NCBI GenBank assembly: GCA_030646715.1
Contig: JAUSLJ010000033.1
Coordinates: forward strand, 248,001 to 312,000
Length of the DNA stretch: 64,000 nucleotides
Direction of reading: 5' to 3'
Source: Agitococcus sp.
Lineage (GTDB): Bacteria > Pseudomonadota > Gammaproteobacteria > Pseudomonadales > Moraxellaceae
Shown one piece after another: positions 55,745 through 64,000 of this stretch. Under the pieces are notes generated by a model that was given only the letters and a program-made list of their open reading frames with translations, did no database searches and had not been told where the DNA came from. A program made the position numbers and the translations under genes. Position 1 is the first letter of the stretch; each line of letters begins with the position of its first letter.

Positions 55745-57613
55745 ATGAAAAAGCTATTAACCGTTGCTGGTATGTTATTGACGACCAGTACAGCATGGGC
55801 GGATGCCTCATGGCCATTATCTCAAGCGATGGAGTTGCAAGCCGATACACCCATCAATCGTTTACAAATTTTAGGCGCGCATAATGCGTGGAATGACTCG
55901 GCGGCAACGTGGGCAAATCAACGCTGGGCATTAGATAAATTAATGGATAACGGTGTCCGTAATATCGACATTGATATTCATAACGATGGCGGTGTCGTTA
56001 AACTCTGTCATCAAAATTGTTCCTCTATTTATAGTGCTGTTGATAGTTATCCGAATGAATTGCAAAAAATGGCAACATGGTTAGCGGCACATCCTAAAGA
56101 AATTCTATTTTTAGATATGGAAGATCGCGTGGGCAATCAAGCCCTCGTCGAAGCACCGTTACGTGCGGCCTTTGGTTCGATGTTGTATGTCCCTAGTGAT
56201 AAGCCGAGCAACCGTTGGGAAACGCCGCGTGAAATGGTTGCCAAAGGTAAACGTATTATCGTTAAAGGCGCAAACAACTGGTATGACGGTTCTCTCATTT
56301 GGGATGGCCGTATTTTTGCTACAGGCGCAGATGGTGGTTGGAATTCTCGTCCTGTTAAATATTTTGATACTGCTACCTGCAAAATGGACGGCAATGCCTT
56401 AGTTGTCGGCAGCATCTACACCATTTCTGACAGTAAACTGGGCAAAGACGTATTGCCTGATGGTTGGGTTGACCAAACAGGTACGATTGACAGCTCGAAT
56501 ATTCCGCGTTTATTTGCCTGTGGTGTTAATAATGTGGATGCCGACCGTTGGGATGACAGCATGACCACTGCCGCCGTCTGGAGTTGGAATGGTGGTGAAC
56601 CCAATAATGCAGGTTCAGTAGGCGAAAACTGTGCCGAACAAGGTGGTAATGGCCGTTGGAATGATAATACCTGTGCCGTTATTCATCGTTTTGCTTGTCA
56701 AAATATCAATAACTTAGATGACTGGCGTATTACGAGCGGTAGCGGTGCTTGGGAACAAGGTCGCGCTCAATGTGCGAGTGAATTTGCTGGTTTCCGTTTT
56801 GCCGTCCCTGCGAACTCTTACCAAAATCAGCGTTTATTAGCGGTTAATGGCAATCAAAGCCTGTGGTTAAACTATTCCGATAAAGCGCGTGAAGGCAAAT
56901 GGGAAGCCTATTATCCAACGGCGACTCAATGGTCTTCGGGTGCTTATGGTACTAACCAAGTAACTCAGCAAACCTTGAGCATTGCAGGTGCAAGTGCCGT
57001 AAAAGTCACCGTGACAGGTGGTTTAGATGGAATTGGCGATAACGTCCAAGTGTTTAACGGTAGCCGTCAGTTACAACGCACCTTGATTGGCACCAATGTT
57101 AGCACCAGTTTTATTGTGAATGATAATAGCGTGATTGTTCGTTTAGCCTCTGACGGGGCAGTTTCGGGTAATGTCAGTGTGCAAATTGAAAGCACGACAC
57201 TAACCGAAGTCCCTGTGTGGCGGACGTTGGTAAATGGCAAAGGCAAATGTTTAGACCTCGAAGGACGTAATACGGCCAACGGTGCGACTGTTCATCATTG
57301 GTCGTGTAATGGTGCGAATACCCAAAAATGGTGGCAAGACGCGCAAGGACGTATTCATAACCAAGGCAATGCCAATCGTTGTATTGATGTTTCAGGTGCA
57401 GGCACAGGTAACGGCACTAAAATTCAGTTGTGGGACTGTCATAACGGCGCAAACCAAGTGTGGTTACGCGGCGCAGGTAACTCTTTACGTCCAGCTCATG
57501 CACCAAGCAAAGCAATGGATATTAAAGATGCCTACTGGGGTGCGTTTGATGGTCAAGATACGCACTTATGGGATGGTCAAAATAGCTGGGGTCAAAGCTG
57601 GTCTTGGAAGTAA
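55745..57613 (+). CDS. Secreted multidomain protein: PLC-like domain, C-type lectin-like domain, ricin-type lectin
   Basis: A 622-residue exported protein with signal peptide MKKLLTVAGMLLTTSTAWA. Residues about 30-190 resemble a PI-PLC X-like TIM barrel (LQILGAHNAWND, DNGVRNIDIDIHND, KEILFLDMEDR). Residues about 200-320 hold a C-type-lectin-like domain (WSWNGGEPNN, ENCAEQGG, GRWNDNTCAVIHRFACQ). A beta-sandwich follows, then a ricin B lectin at about 490-620 (GKCLDLEGRNTANGATV, QLWDCHNGANQVW). The combination suggests a secreted lipase-type enzyme targeted to glycans. Whether the PLC active site is complete is not certain. Monocistronic with a terminator. Confidence 0.8.
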   Translation: MKKLLTVAGMLLTTSTAWADASWPLSQAMELQADTPINRLQILGAHNAWNDSAATWANQRWALDKLMDNGVRNIDIDIHNDGGVVKLCHQNCSSIYSAVDSYPNELQKMATWLAAHPKEILFLDMEDRVGNQALVEAPLRAAFGSMLYVPSDKPSNRWETPREMVAKGKRIIVKGANNWYDGSLIWDGRIFATGADGGWNSRPVKYFDTATCKMDGNALVVGSIYTISDSKLGKDVLPDGWVDQTGTIDSSNIPRLFACGVNNVDADRWDDSMTTAAVWSWNGGEPNNAGSVGENCAEQGGNGRWNDNTCAVIHRFACQNINNLDDWRITSGSGAWEQGRAQCASEFAGFRFAVPANSYQNQRLLAVNGNQSLWLNYSDKAREGKWEAYYPTATQWSSGAYGTNQVTQQTLSIAGASAVKVTVTGGLDGIGDNVQVFNGSRQLQRTLIGTNVSTSFIVNDNSVIVRLASDGAVSGNVSVQIESTTLTEVPVWRTLVNGKGKCLDLEGRNTANGATVHHWSCNGANTQKWWQDAQGRIHNQGNANRCIDVSGAGTGNGTKIQLWDCHNGANQVWLRGAGNSLRPAHAPSKAMDIKDAYWGAFDGQDTHLWDGQNSWGQSWSWK

Positions 57614-57615
57614 TA

Positions 57616-57655
57616 AATCCTCCCCAACCCTCCTTTACAAAAGGAGGGGGTTAGT
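57616..57655. repeat. Intergenic repeat, family B
   Basis: AATCCTCCCCAACCCTCCTT followed by AAAGGAGGGGGTTAG, a hairpin just after the stop of the lectin protein gene. Confidence 0.6.
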
Positions 57656-57667
57656 CAAAGAAGTATT

Positions 57668-57692
57668 AAAAAGCCGCGTTATGCGGCTTTTT
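57668..57692 (+). terminator. Rho-independent terminator
   Basis: AAAAAGCCGC-GTTAT-GCGGCTTTTT: a strong GC stem with a T run, 55 bp after the lectin protein gene. Confidence 0.85.
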
Positions 57693-57747
57693 TATTAAGC
57701 TTAGATTGATTAGGATGGTCTGATATTTATTCCAATGGACAAAACAA

Positions 57748-58143
57748 ATGTTAAATCAAAATCAACCGTTTTCGATGCGCTGGGTTTTAGGCAGTATGGC
57801 TGTATTTGTGATTGCTCAATTAATCTTGGCGGTGGTGGTTGGGCAAGTGTTAATTGGCAGTCGTATTGCTTACGGTTTACAGCAAGTGTTACAGGGTCTG
57901 CTGATTCTTGTCAGTTATTTTGCTGGTGGATTTTTCATTGGTGTCGTCTCGCCAAAAATTCGGATTATTGAACCCGCACTAGGCGCGTTTTTATCGATTT
58001 TTTTAGTCGTGCTCGTCTCCTTTGTCATGCCCAATAGTTATATTCAATTTAATTGGCTACGGTTGATTATTGGTGGTGTTATTGCCTTTGCTTTAGCTAT
58101 GTATGGGGCAACGCTTGGGGAAAAACTGACAAAGCAGATATAA
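57748..58143 (+). CDS. Four-helix membrane protein of unknown function
   Basis: A 131-residue protein with four hydrophobic segments (about residues 12-32, 44-66, 74-94, 101-122) and short loops. It resembles small conserved inner-membrane proteins, but I do not recognise a family. It is 28 bp upstream of a methyltransferase gene on the same strand, possibly co-transcribed. Confidence 0.65.
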   Translation: MLNQNQPFSMRWVLGSMAVFVIAQLILAVVVGQVLIGSRIAYGLQQVLQGLLILVSYFAGGFFIGVVSPKIRIIEPALGAFLSIFLVVLVSFVMPNSYIQFNWLRLIIGGVIAFALAMYGATLGEKLTKQI

Positions 58144-58171
58144 TTCTGTTTTGCTTTAAGCCAATACCAAT

Positions 58172-58828
58172 ATGACTCCCTTAGCACTACAACTAGAGCG
58201 TGAGCTGCAACGCACTTTACCCACTGCCACGCTCACCGCCCAGTCATTACCAGAGTTAGATAACCTGTCCCTATATTTGCTCAATCCAGACTACCCACGC
58301 ACGCCCATGAGTAGCGACGAAATGCAGGTGATTTGGCAAGAGCCTGCCTATTGGATTTTTTGTTGGGCATCGGGTTTGGCGATGGCGAAATGGCTAGGTC
58401 AACATCCTGAGTCTGTTCGCGGTAAACGGGTCTTGGATTTTGGTTCGGGTTCGGGTGTTGTTGCCATTGCCGCGATGCAAGCAGGGGCGGCAGAAGTGGT
58501 AGCGTGTGATATTGATCCCTTAGCCATTTTAGCCTGTAAAGCCAATGCCGAATTAAATGGCGTAAGCCTCAGTTACAACGACGACTTTTATCAACTTAAT
58601 GAAACGTTTGATGTGCTGTTAGCCGCCGATGTTTTATACGATATTAGCAATCGGCATTTTTTAGATGAATTTTTGCAATGTGCCCAACAGGTGCTCGTTG
58701 CGGACTCTCGGGTAAAAAACTTTCAACATCCGCATTATCAAAAACTCGGTGAGCAAGCAGCAACTACTTGGCCAGACTTAGATGAGTTTGACGAATTTAG
58801 AGTGGTGCGGTTTTATGGTTCTTGCTGA
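58172..58828 (+). CDS. SAM-dependent methyltransferase (METTL/ETFB-lysine type)
   Basis: A 218-residue class I methyltransferase with motif [20 protein letters not shown], acidic loop ACDIDPLA and [12 protein letters not shown]. The DVLY motif and [16 protein letters not shown] entry segment place it in the COG3897 group, relatives of protein-lysine methyltransferases such as ETFBKMT. The substrate is unknown. Its 3' end overlaps the convergent gene at 58813 by 16 bp. Confidence 0.8.
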   Translation: MTPLALQLERELQRTLPTATLTAQSLPELDNLSLYLLNPDYPRTPMSSDEMQVIWQEPAYWIFCWASGLAMAKWLGQHPESVRGKRVLDFGSGSGVVAIAAMQAGAAEVVACDIDPLAILACKANAELNGVSLSYNDDFYQLNETFDVLLAADVLYDISNRHFLDEFLQCAQQVLVADSRVKNFQHPHYQKLGEQAATTWPDLDEFDEFRVVRFYGSC

Positions 58829-59571
58829 TCCTTCTTAAACTTTGCTGCCAAAATTTTATCAATGACTTCATCGGCTTCTTTTTCGGCTTGTTTAAAGTCC
58901 ACTTTTTTTAGGTCTTTAGGCGCAGCAGGGGGCGTGATGTTCTCTTCAGGTAAAAATTTATACAGTTCACTTAATAGGTTGATTGAGCGTAAATCGGCAG
59001 AGCCACGCAAGTAGATTTCACTTTCAGATATACGAATGGTATTAATGTCGAGCGCGTAAATGGTGGCTACCAATGCAGGTTTGCTGCGAATGTAGGGTGA
59101 AAAATCAAAACGATACACGCCATCTTTTATGGTGATGCCTTCTATTTTTTGTAAGACATAAATCAAGGGTTCGGTTTTTTGAATGGTTTTACACCATAAC
59201 GCCCATGCAGAATAACAAACGCGGTGCAGCGTAGAAGCAAAGGCGCGAGTTTCAAACTGATATTGGCCGCGCTCTTTTAGCACGATGCTTTGTTTATGAT
59301 GGTCGAAGGTGATGCTTTCGACATCAAAACTAGCGTTAAAACGAAACTCAATGCCCTGATGGATATAAATTAAATCGACTTCAAACCAATCATCATGTAG
59401 TTGAAAATTCAGTCCTTTTAAGGTTTTCGAACGTGAGGCCAACGTTGCCAATGCGGTATTGAGCATGGACTCTGGAATCAGCAAATCCCGCTCTTCGGCC
59501 AAGGTGTCAACCGCTTTTTTGAGCGCGGAAGCGGCTTTTGCTGCGTAGCCAAGTACTTGACTCCAATCCAT
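58813..59571 (-). CDS. Uncharacterised protein with amphipathic N-terminus
   Basis: A 252-residue protein I do not recognise. It has an N-terminal helix ([19 protein letters not shown]), a central beta-rich part ([20 protein letters not shown]) and a charged C-terminal helix ([16 protein letters not shown]). No signal peptide or membrane segment. Convergent with the methyltransferase gene. Confidence 0.65.
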   Translation of the reverse strand: MDWSQVLGYAAKAASALKKAVDTLAEERDLLIPESMLNTALATLASRSKTLKGLNFQLHDDWFEVDLIYIHQGIEFRFNASFDVESITFDHHKQSIVLKERGQYQFETRAFASTLHRVCYSAWALWCKTIQKTEPLIYVLQKIEGITIKDGVYRFDFSPYIRSKPALVATIYALDINTIRISESEIYLRGSADLRSINLLSELYKFLPEENITPPAAPKDLKKVDFKQAEKEADEVIDKILAAKFKKDQQEP

Positions 59572-59730
59572 CTTAAAACCTTATTTAATTGTGTGGGACG
59601 AACGTATCATATTGAGAGTAGGCATATATAAGCAATCACTGTTTGGGCATAAAAGCGGTAATTAACGCGTACAAAGCCACTATATAGGCTTATAATGCGA
59701 GAATAACCATATTTTTTGTGAGGAAATAAG

Positions 59731-59958
59731 ATGACTGATTTATTAGTGCAGAAAGCCGCTTTAGAAGCTCGTCATGCCGAATTAACACAGCGTATTGCCG
59801 CCATTCAACAAGATTACGCCACTGGTTTATCCGCCGACTCCGAAGAACGCGCCCAACAACTCGAAAATGCAGATGTTTTGGCCGAGATTAGTCGAGTAGC
59901 CAGTGAAGATTTGGCTAAAGTGACGAAAGAACTCGCTCACATTGCAGGTTTGCTGTAG
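59731..59958 (+). CDS. Small coiled-coil protein, DksA/TraR-coil-like without zinc finger
   Basis: A 75-residue helical hairpin: LEARHAELTQRIAAIQQDY, turn with Asp/Ser (LSADSEERAQQLENADVL), then a second helix ending AKVTKELAHIAGLL. The helix-turn-helix pattern with acidic tip resembles the coiled coil of DksA/TraR proteins, but the C4 zinc finger is missing. It could bind RNA polymerase's secondary channel, which is inference. TGAGGAAAT precedes the ATG. The stop codon TAG lies within a family C repeat, which may have truncated the protein. Confidence 0.6.
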   Translation: MTDLLVQKAALEARHAELTQRIAAIQQDYATGLSADSEERAQQLENADVLAEISRVASEDLAKVTKELAHIAGLL

Positions 59959-59975
59959 GGGCGAATTTATTCGCC
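59953..59975. repeat. Family C repeat overlapping a stop codon
   Basis: CTGTAGGGGCGAATTTATTC and GCC: the same left half as 30725-30741, with hairpin GGCGAATTTATTCGCC. Its TAG (59956-59958) ends the small coiled-coil gene. Confidence 0.7.
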
Positions 59976-60035
59976 AGCTTATTGGGTTTGATGCTAAGGT
60001 AAGACTGATTGTTTTTAGCTTAGCAATAACTCAGT

Positions 60036-61133
60036 ATGACTACCTTATTAAAAGACCGATTAGCGGCTGATGCGATTCAGCGAATTGCCGATGTCTTAGC
60101 CGCTATTCAACCTGATTTTTCGCATGATGACTTTATTCGGCAAGCCCATACAGGCTTGGAGCAATTTGAGCTAAAACAACGGGTCAATCATCTCATTACC
60201 ATCTTGTCTTTACATCTGAGCGATGATTTCAAGCAAGCAGCCCACGTCTTACAACAAGTGCCCGCGTATTGGCCAACGCATAATGAACAAGGTGATTACG
60301 GTTTTGCCGCATGGCCATTGATTGATTATGTTGCTGTTTACGGTTTAAAACATCCCGACATTGCCTTACAAACCCTAAAAATTCTCACGCCTTTATTTAC
60401 TGCTGAATTTGCCATTCGTCCCTTTCTGCATCTGCACTTCGATGTAACGTATGGTTATTTACAGGCATGGGCGAAGGATGAAAATTCTCATGTTCGTCGT
60501 TTAGCGTCCGAAGGTTGCCGTCCGCGTTTACCGTGGGGGCAACGTGTACCGTCGTTAATGACCCGTCCCGACGTGATCATTGCAGTTTTAGAACAGTTAA
60601 AAGACGATGACAGTGATTATGTTCGCCGTTCGGTGGCTAATAATCTGAATGATATTAGTAAAGACTATCCTGAAACGGTAGTGAGATTGGCGCAACAATG
60701 GTTAGCTCAACCCACTGTGCATCGGCAAGCAATCATCAAACACGCGACACGCGGTTTAGTAAAGTCTGGTCATGCCGATACCTTGGCGATGTTAGGTTAT
60801 AGCCAAACATTCAATCTACAAAATATCAGTTTCACCCTCAATAAAACTGAAATAAGCATGGATGAAACCGTGCAATTGTCACTGTCTTTTTTATTGCGTG
60901 AGCCACAAAATTTGGTCATAGATTACGCGTTGCATTTGCCTCGCGCGAACGGCAAAAAATCGGTGAAAGTCTTTAAATGGAAAACTGGTTTATTAGCGGC
61001 AGGGCATCATCAATTAACGCAAAACTATAGTTTTAAGGTCATTACTACGCGCCGATATTATTCAGGCGAACATGATTTTGAGGTGTTGGTAAATGGGCAA
61101 TCTTTGGGTGTAAGAACCATCGAATTAATCTAA
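60036..61133 (+). CDS. alkC: DNA alkylation repair glycosylase, AlkC type
   Basis: A 365-residue HEAT-like-repeat protein. The repeats span about residues 1-260 (LASEGCRPRLPWGQRVPSL, DDSDYVRRSVANNLNDISKD), with the CRPRLPWG motif recalled as typical of AlkC. The C-terminal about 95 residues (NLQNISFTLNKTEISMDETV to the end) form an Ig-like beta sandwich, as in AlkC-alpha proteins. It excises N-alkylated bases such as 3-methyladenine and 3-methylcytosine. Its end overlaps the convergent GspE-family gene by 9 bp. Confidence 0.82.
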   Translation: MTTLLKDRLAADAIQRIADVLAAIQPDFSHDDFIRQAHTGLEQFELKQRVNHLITILSLHLSDDFKQAAHVLQQVPAYWPTHNEQGDYGFAAWPLIDYVAVYGLKHPDIALQTLKILTPLFTAEFAIRPFLHLHFDVTYGYLQAWAKDENSHVRRLASEGCRPRLPWGQRVPSLMTRPDVIIAVLEQLKDDDSDYVRRSVANNLNDISKDYPETVVRLAQQWLAQPTVHRQAIIKHATRGLVKSGHADTLAMLGYSQTFNLQNISFTLNKTEISMDETVQLSLSFLLREPQNLVIDYALHLPRANGKKSVKVFKWKTGLLAAGHHQLTQNYSFKVITTRRYYSGEHDFEVLVNGQSLGVRTIELI

Positions 61134-62912
61134 ACGTACCCGATAAGCCTCCGCCAAAGAAATCACTTTTTTACGCGCCAAATGTAGTGCATGTTCGGTT
61201 AGCGGTGTCATGCCTTCTTCAATTGCTAATTTTTGAATGTCGATGGCTTCGGCATGGGGTGTCACCATTGCTTTAATGGTCGGTGACATCACTAACAGTT
61301 CGTAAACCGCATGTCGGCCTTTGACGCCGCGCTGCTTACAAGCATCGCAGCCTACACCTTTATAAAATATTTCATCTGTCGTCGCGCCCATGACTTTACG
61401 AATACTGGGGTCAACCGATTCTTCAACAAGGCATTTTTGGCAGTTAGAACGAGCTAAACGCTGTGCTAATACGCCTAATAAAGTGCTACTGAGCATATAG
61501 GGTTCAATGCCAATTTCTAAAAAACGCGTTATCGTCGTTGCCGCACTGTTGGTATGCAAGGTGCTTAACACCAAATGCCCCGTTAACGCACTTTCAACTG
61601 CTATTTTGGCGGTTTCTTCATCGCGAATTTCACCAATCATAATCACGTCAGGGTCGTGACGAAGAATATGTTTGAGGGCGCGAGCAAAGGTGTAATTAGT
61701 TTGGGGATTGATTTGAATTTGGGTAATGCCGTCCATGTGATATTCCACAGGGTCTTCGACGGTAATAATGTTGATGGTTTCATCATGGATTTGTTCAATC
61801 ACCGTGTACAAGGTCGTGGATTTACCCGAACCCGTTGGCCCTGTAATTAAAAACATACCGTTGTTACGACTCAATAAATGACGAATCCGTTCGGCATCAT
61901 CACCTTCATAACCTAAGTCCTCCAAATGCTTCATGGCAAATTGGGTGTCGAGCAGGCGAATCACTACATCTTCACCGTAAATACCCGGCATGACGGACAA
62001 GCGTAAATCAATTTCTTTATTAGCATAACGGATGCGCGAGCGGCCATCTTGCGGTAAACGTCGTTCGGAAATATCCATGCCGCCCAAAATTTTTAAGCGC
62101 GTGATAATGGTTGGTAACAATTGTTTGTTGATGCTACGTTGATGCACAAGCATGCCGTCAATTCGAAAAAACAGTTCAACGGAATTTTGATGAGGGCGAA
62201 TATGAATATCCGAGGCGCGATTAATCACCGCTTCGGTAATTAAATTTTGCACCAACTGGACGACAGGCCGTTCTAACAACCGCTCGTTGACCGCCGCGTC
62301 CTTTTGGTTGTTGTCATTTTGTTGCAGCACTTCAATGGTTTTCAGTGCGCTATCCATTTCTTGCTGGCTGTAATACGTGGCAATCGCCAACAAAATGTCT
62401 TCTTGCGTGGCAACGGCTAATTCAATGCGTTTGCCTGTAATAAACTGTAGGTTTTCGAGAATTTGATTATTGGTCGGGTCGGCAACCGCCACCACGAGAT
62501 GAGCCTCTTCCTGCATGATCGGAATGAGCGTATTTTTGCGCGCAAATGACACAGGAATAAGCTGTACCGCATCAATGGCAATATCAAAATCACGCAAATG
62601 GACAAAAGGCAAACTAAAACTGCGTGCCAATAAATGGCCTAAGTCTTCATCAGAAATGAGATTCTTTTTTCGTAGAAAAAAACCAATATGTTGATTTTGT
62701 GGACGATTCGCATCATTCAGTGTTTCTTGCAGTTGTTCGGCTCTTATCAAGCCTGATTCAACCAGCAGCGAATACATGCTTAATGGCGTTTGCAGACGAA
62801 TCTTTTGATAATGTTGATGCAGACTTTGGCTGTCTTTGATGATGTCTAAATACGGCAGTTCATCGGAGCTAAGATTTTTCGTCGCAGAATCAATAATAGT
62901 GTTGGCAGTCAT
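61125..62912 (-). CDS. GspE/PilB-family secretion ATPase
   Basis: A 595-residue hexameric ATPase. It has a GspE-N domain (about 40-190) and catalytic core with Walker A GPTGSGKST (about 355-363), Asp box ITVEDPVEYHMDGITQIQ and Walker B MIGEIRDEETAKIA. A tetracysteine zinc site spans about 489-527 (CQKCLVEE, CDACKQRG). It drives pilus or pseudopilus assembly, for type II secretion or a type IV pilus. Only one other pilus-type gene (the PilU-like ATPase, divergent, 257 bp away) is in the window, so the exact system cannot be named. Confidence 0.87.
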   Translation of the reverse strand: MTANTIIDSATKNLSSDELPYLDIIKDSQSLHQHYQKIRLQTPLSMYSLLVESGLIRAEQLQETLNDANRPQNQHIGFFLRKKNLISDEDLGHLLARSFSLPFVHLRDFDIAIDAVQLIPVSFARKNTLIPIMQEEAHLVVAVADPTNNQILENLQFITGKRIELAVATQEDILLAIATYYSQQEMDSALKTIEVLQQNDNNQKDAAVNERLLERPVVQLVQNLITEAVINRASDIHIRPHQNSVELFFRIDGMLVHQRSINKQLLPTIITRLKILGGMDISERRLPQDGRSRIRYANKEIDLRLSVMPGIYGEDVVIRLLDTQFAMKHLEDLGYEGDDAERIRHLLSRNNGMFLITGPTGSGKSTTLYTVIEQIHDETINIITVEDPVEYHMDGITQIQINPQTNYTFARALKHILRHDPDVIMIGEIRDEETAKIAVESALTGHLVLSTLHTNSAATTITRFLEIGIEPYMLSSTLLGVLAQRLARSNCQKCLVEESVDPSIRKVMGATTDEIFYKGVGCDACKQRGVKGRHAVYELLVMSPTIKAMVTPHAEAIDIQKLAIEEGMTPLTEHALHLARKKVISLAEAYRVRLD

Positions 62913-63169
62913 GTGCGCCGCTCAAAAGTTTAATGACCTATTTTGTCCTTAAAGTCAGAGTGGTTATTGTGCAAAATAGCGTTCATTTGTTATAAGGTCA
63001 AATACTATTTGCAAATAGAGAAAGTGTTTGATTTTTGCGCATCAATAAGGTGCAAACTCAGTCTGTAATCAAGCGGGAGTGCGACTTTTCAGGGAGGAAT
63101 AATAGCGATTCATTGACGATATCGTTTGCTTGTATTCAGTCTTCTTAATATGAAAGCAGAGGTTAACTG

Positions 63170-64000
63170 ATGAACGATATCAATCCCTATTTAATGATGA
63201 TGGTGGAGCATGATGCCTCCGACATGATCTTAACCGCGCACATGAAGCCGCATATCAAAATCCAAGGACTATTACGCCCCGCCTATGCACCGCCGTTAAC
63301 AGATGGCGAGACCAACAGATTAGCCTTTAGCATCATGAGTGATGCCCAGCGCAAAACACTGACGGACACCAAAGAGTGTAATTTGGCGTTGTCTGTTGAA
63401 GGGATAGGCCGTTTTCGCGTCAATTTATATTATCAACGTGGTGAAATATCCATCGCTATACGCAGAATTAAAATGACGGTGCCCGACCTAGAACATTTGG
63501 GTGTGCCCAAACAAGCTGAAAAATTAGCGATGTTAAAACGTGGCTTGGTGTTAATTACAGGCATGGCAGGTTCAGGAAAAAGTACTACCTTAGCGGCGAT
63601 GATTGCTCATCGGGCTAAACATATTGGTGGCCATATTTTAACCATTGAAGATCCGATTGAGTTTATTTTGCCGCATGGTCGTGCGCTCGTCGAACAACGT
63701 GAAGTGGGGTTTGACACTAACTCTTTTGCCGATGCGCTACAAAATGTCTTACGTGAAGCCGTGGATGTGATTGTCATTGGTGAAATCCGTGACATGGAAA
63801 CGGCCAAACAAGCCATTGCTTATGCTGACGGTGGTTCGCTTTGTTTATCGACAATGCACTCCAATAATGCTCATCAAGCGATTGACCGCCTGTTGAATTT
63901 CTTTCCCTCAGAATCGCATCCACAAGTGTTAATGGATTTATCGCTTAATTTAAGAGGGGTGATTTCGCAACGGTTAATTCCGTCTAAAGGTAAATTGGTC
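63170..64000 (+). CDS. pilU: PilU-like type IV pilus retraction ATPase, N-terminal part
   Basis: Open from the ATG at 63170 to the window end (277 codons, stop not seen). N-terminus MNDINPYLMMMVEHDASDM; Walker A GMAGSGKSTT (about 130-139); Asp box LTIEDPIEF; Walker B VIVIGEIRDMETA; His box STMHSNNAHQAIDRLLNFFP. The N-terminal segment and FILPHGRALVEQREVG loop fit PilU more than PilT. It helps power pilus retraction and twitching. The gene is divergent from the GspE-family ATPase. Confidence 0.85.
   Translation, partial: MNDINPYLMMMVEHDASDMILTAHMKPHIKIQGLLRPAYAPPLTDGETNRLAFSIMSDAQRKTLTDTKECNLALSVEGIGRFRVNLYYQRGEISIAIRRIKMTVPDLEHLGVPKQAEKLAMLKRGLVLITGMAGSGKSTTLAAMIAHRAKHIGGHILTIEDPIEFILPHGRALVEQREVGFDTNSFADALQNVLREAVDVIVIGEIRDMETAKQAIAYADGGSLCLSTMHSNNAHQAIDRLLNFFPSESHPQVLMDLSLNLRGVISQRLIPSKGKLV

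Overview
The window reads as chromosome of a moderately AT-rich gammaproteobacterium. The combination of a PilU/GspE-type ATPase pair, a chromosomal MCR/EptA-like phosphoethanolamine transferase, sbp-cysTWA and modABC transporters, RNase R, lipid- and aromatic-degradation genes with TetR regulators, and many small palindromic intergenic repeats fits Pseudomonadales, perhaps Moraxellaceae. That placement is inference from gene content; no 16S gene is present.

Layout. 1-5.5 kb: end of a porin, two orphan periplasmic binding proteins, a membrane protein and a sigma-54 activator. 5.6-9.6 kb: pseudouridine synthase, lipid A phosphoethanolamine transferase, patatin phospholipase. 9.7-16.3 kb: sulfate uptake (sbp-cysT-cysW-cysA, minus strand) back to back with molybdate uptake (modABC, plus strand). 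16.3-24.3 kb: a surface/periplasm block with a degenerate stretch carrying a C8 tract, a haemagglutinin-type two-partner-secretion protein fused to about 119 collagen-like triplets, an L,D-transpeptidase-like protein with a 90-bp internal duplication, and a large secreted GH35 protein. 24.4-29.7 kb: housekeeping (msrA, folA, thyA, lgt, NRDE and YecA/SEC-C proteins).

29.7-40.5 kb: a lipid (possibly sterol or long-chain alcohol) catabolic region with a diiron-like PF10118 hydrolase, an epoxide-hydrolase-like alpha/beta hydrolase, a START-domain gene broken by an in-frame TAG, a DUF2505 protein, a GMC oxidoreductase with a cysteine cluster, two SDRs, a TetR regulator and a very-long-chain acyl-CoA synthetase. 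A shared palindrome (GTAACATATRTGTTAC) lies upstream of separate transcription units here and suggests one regulon. Pseudogene debris, including a class III cyclase tail, lies at 31.7-32.3 kb. 40.5-42 kb: a small AT-rich segment with an unknown HELLH protein beside a tRNA-Leu(CAG).

42-46.3 kb: a TauE/SafE permease, RNase R, and an encapsulated-ferritin-like protein with no encapsulin gene beside it. 46.4-51.9 kb: a meta-cleavage aromatic pathway (flavin hydroxylase, extradiol dioxygenase, FAH-family hydrolase, CMD protein) with a divergent TetR gene and paired TGAAANNNTTTCA operators. 52-64 kb: a Thr/Ser/Gly-rich exported protein followed by a TPR O-GlcNAc-transferase-like enzyme, a secreted PLC/C-type-lectin/ricin-lectin protein, small membrane and coiled-coil proteins, a methyltransferase, AlkC, a GspE-family ATPase, and a PilU-like ATPase running off the end.

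At least five families of short palindromic intergenic repeats recur between genes; they often sit at gene ends and in one case supply the stop codon. The most unusual items are the TPS-collagen fusion, the orphan EncFtn protein, the HELLH gene next to tRNA-Leu, the two inferred TetR regulons, and a repeat family whose internal hairpin shows a compensatory base change.
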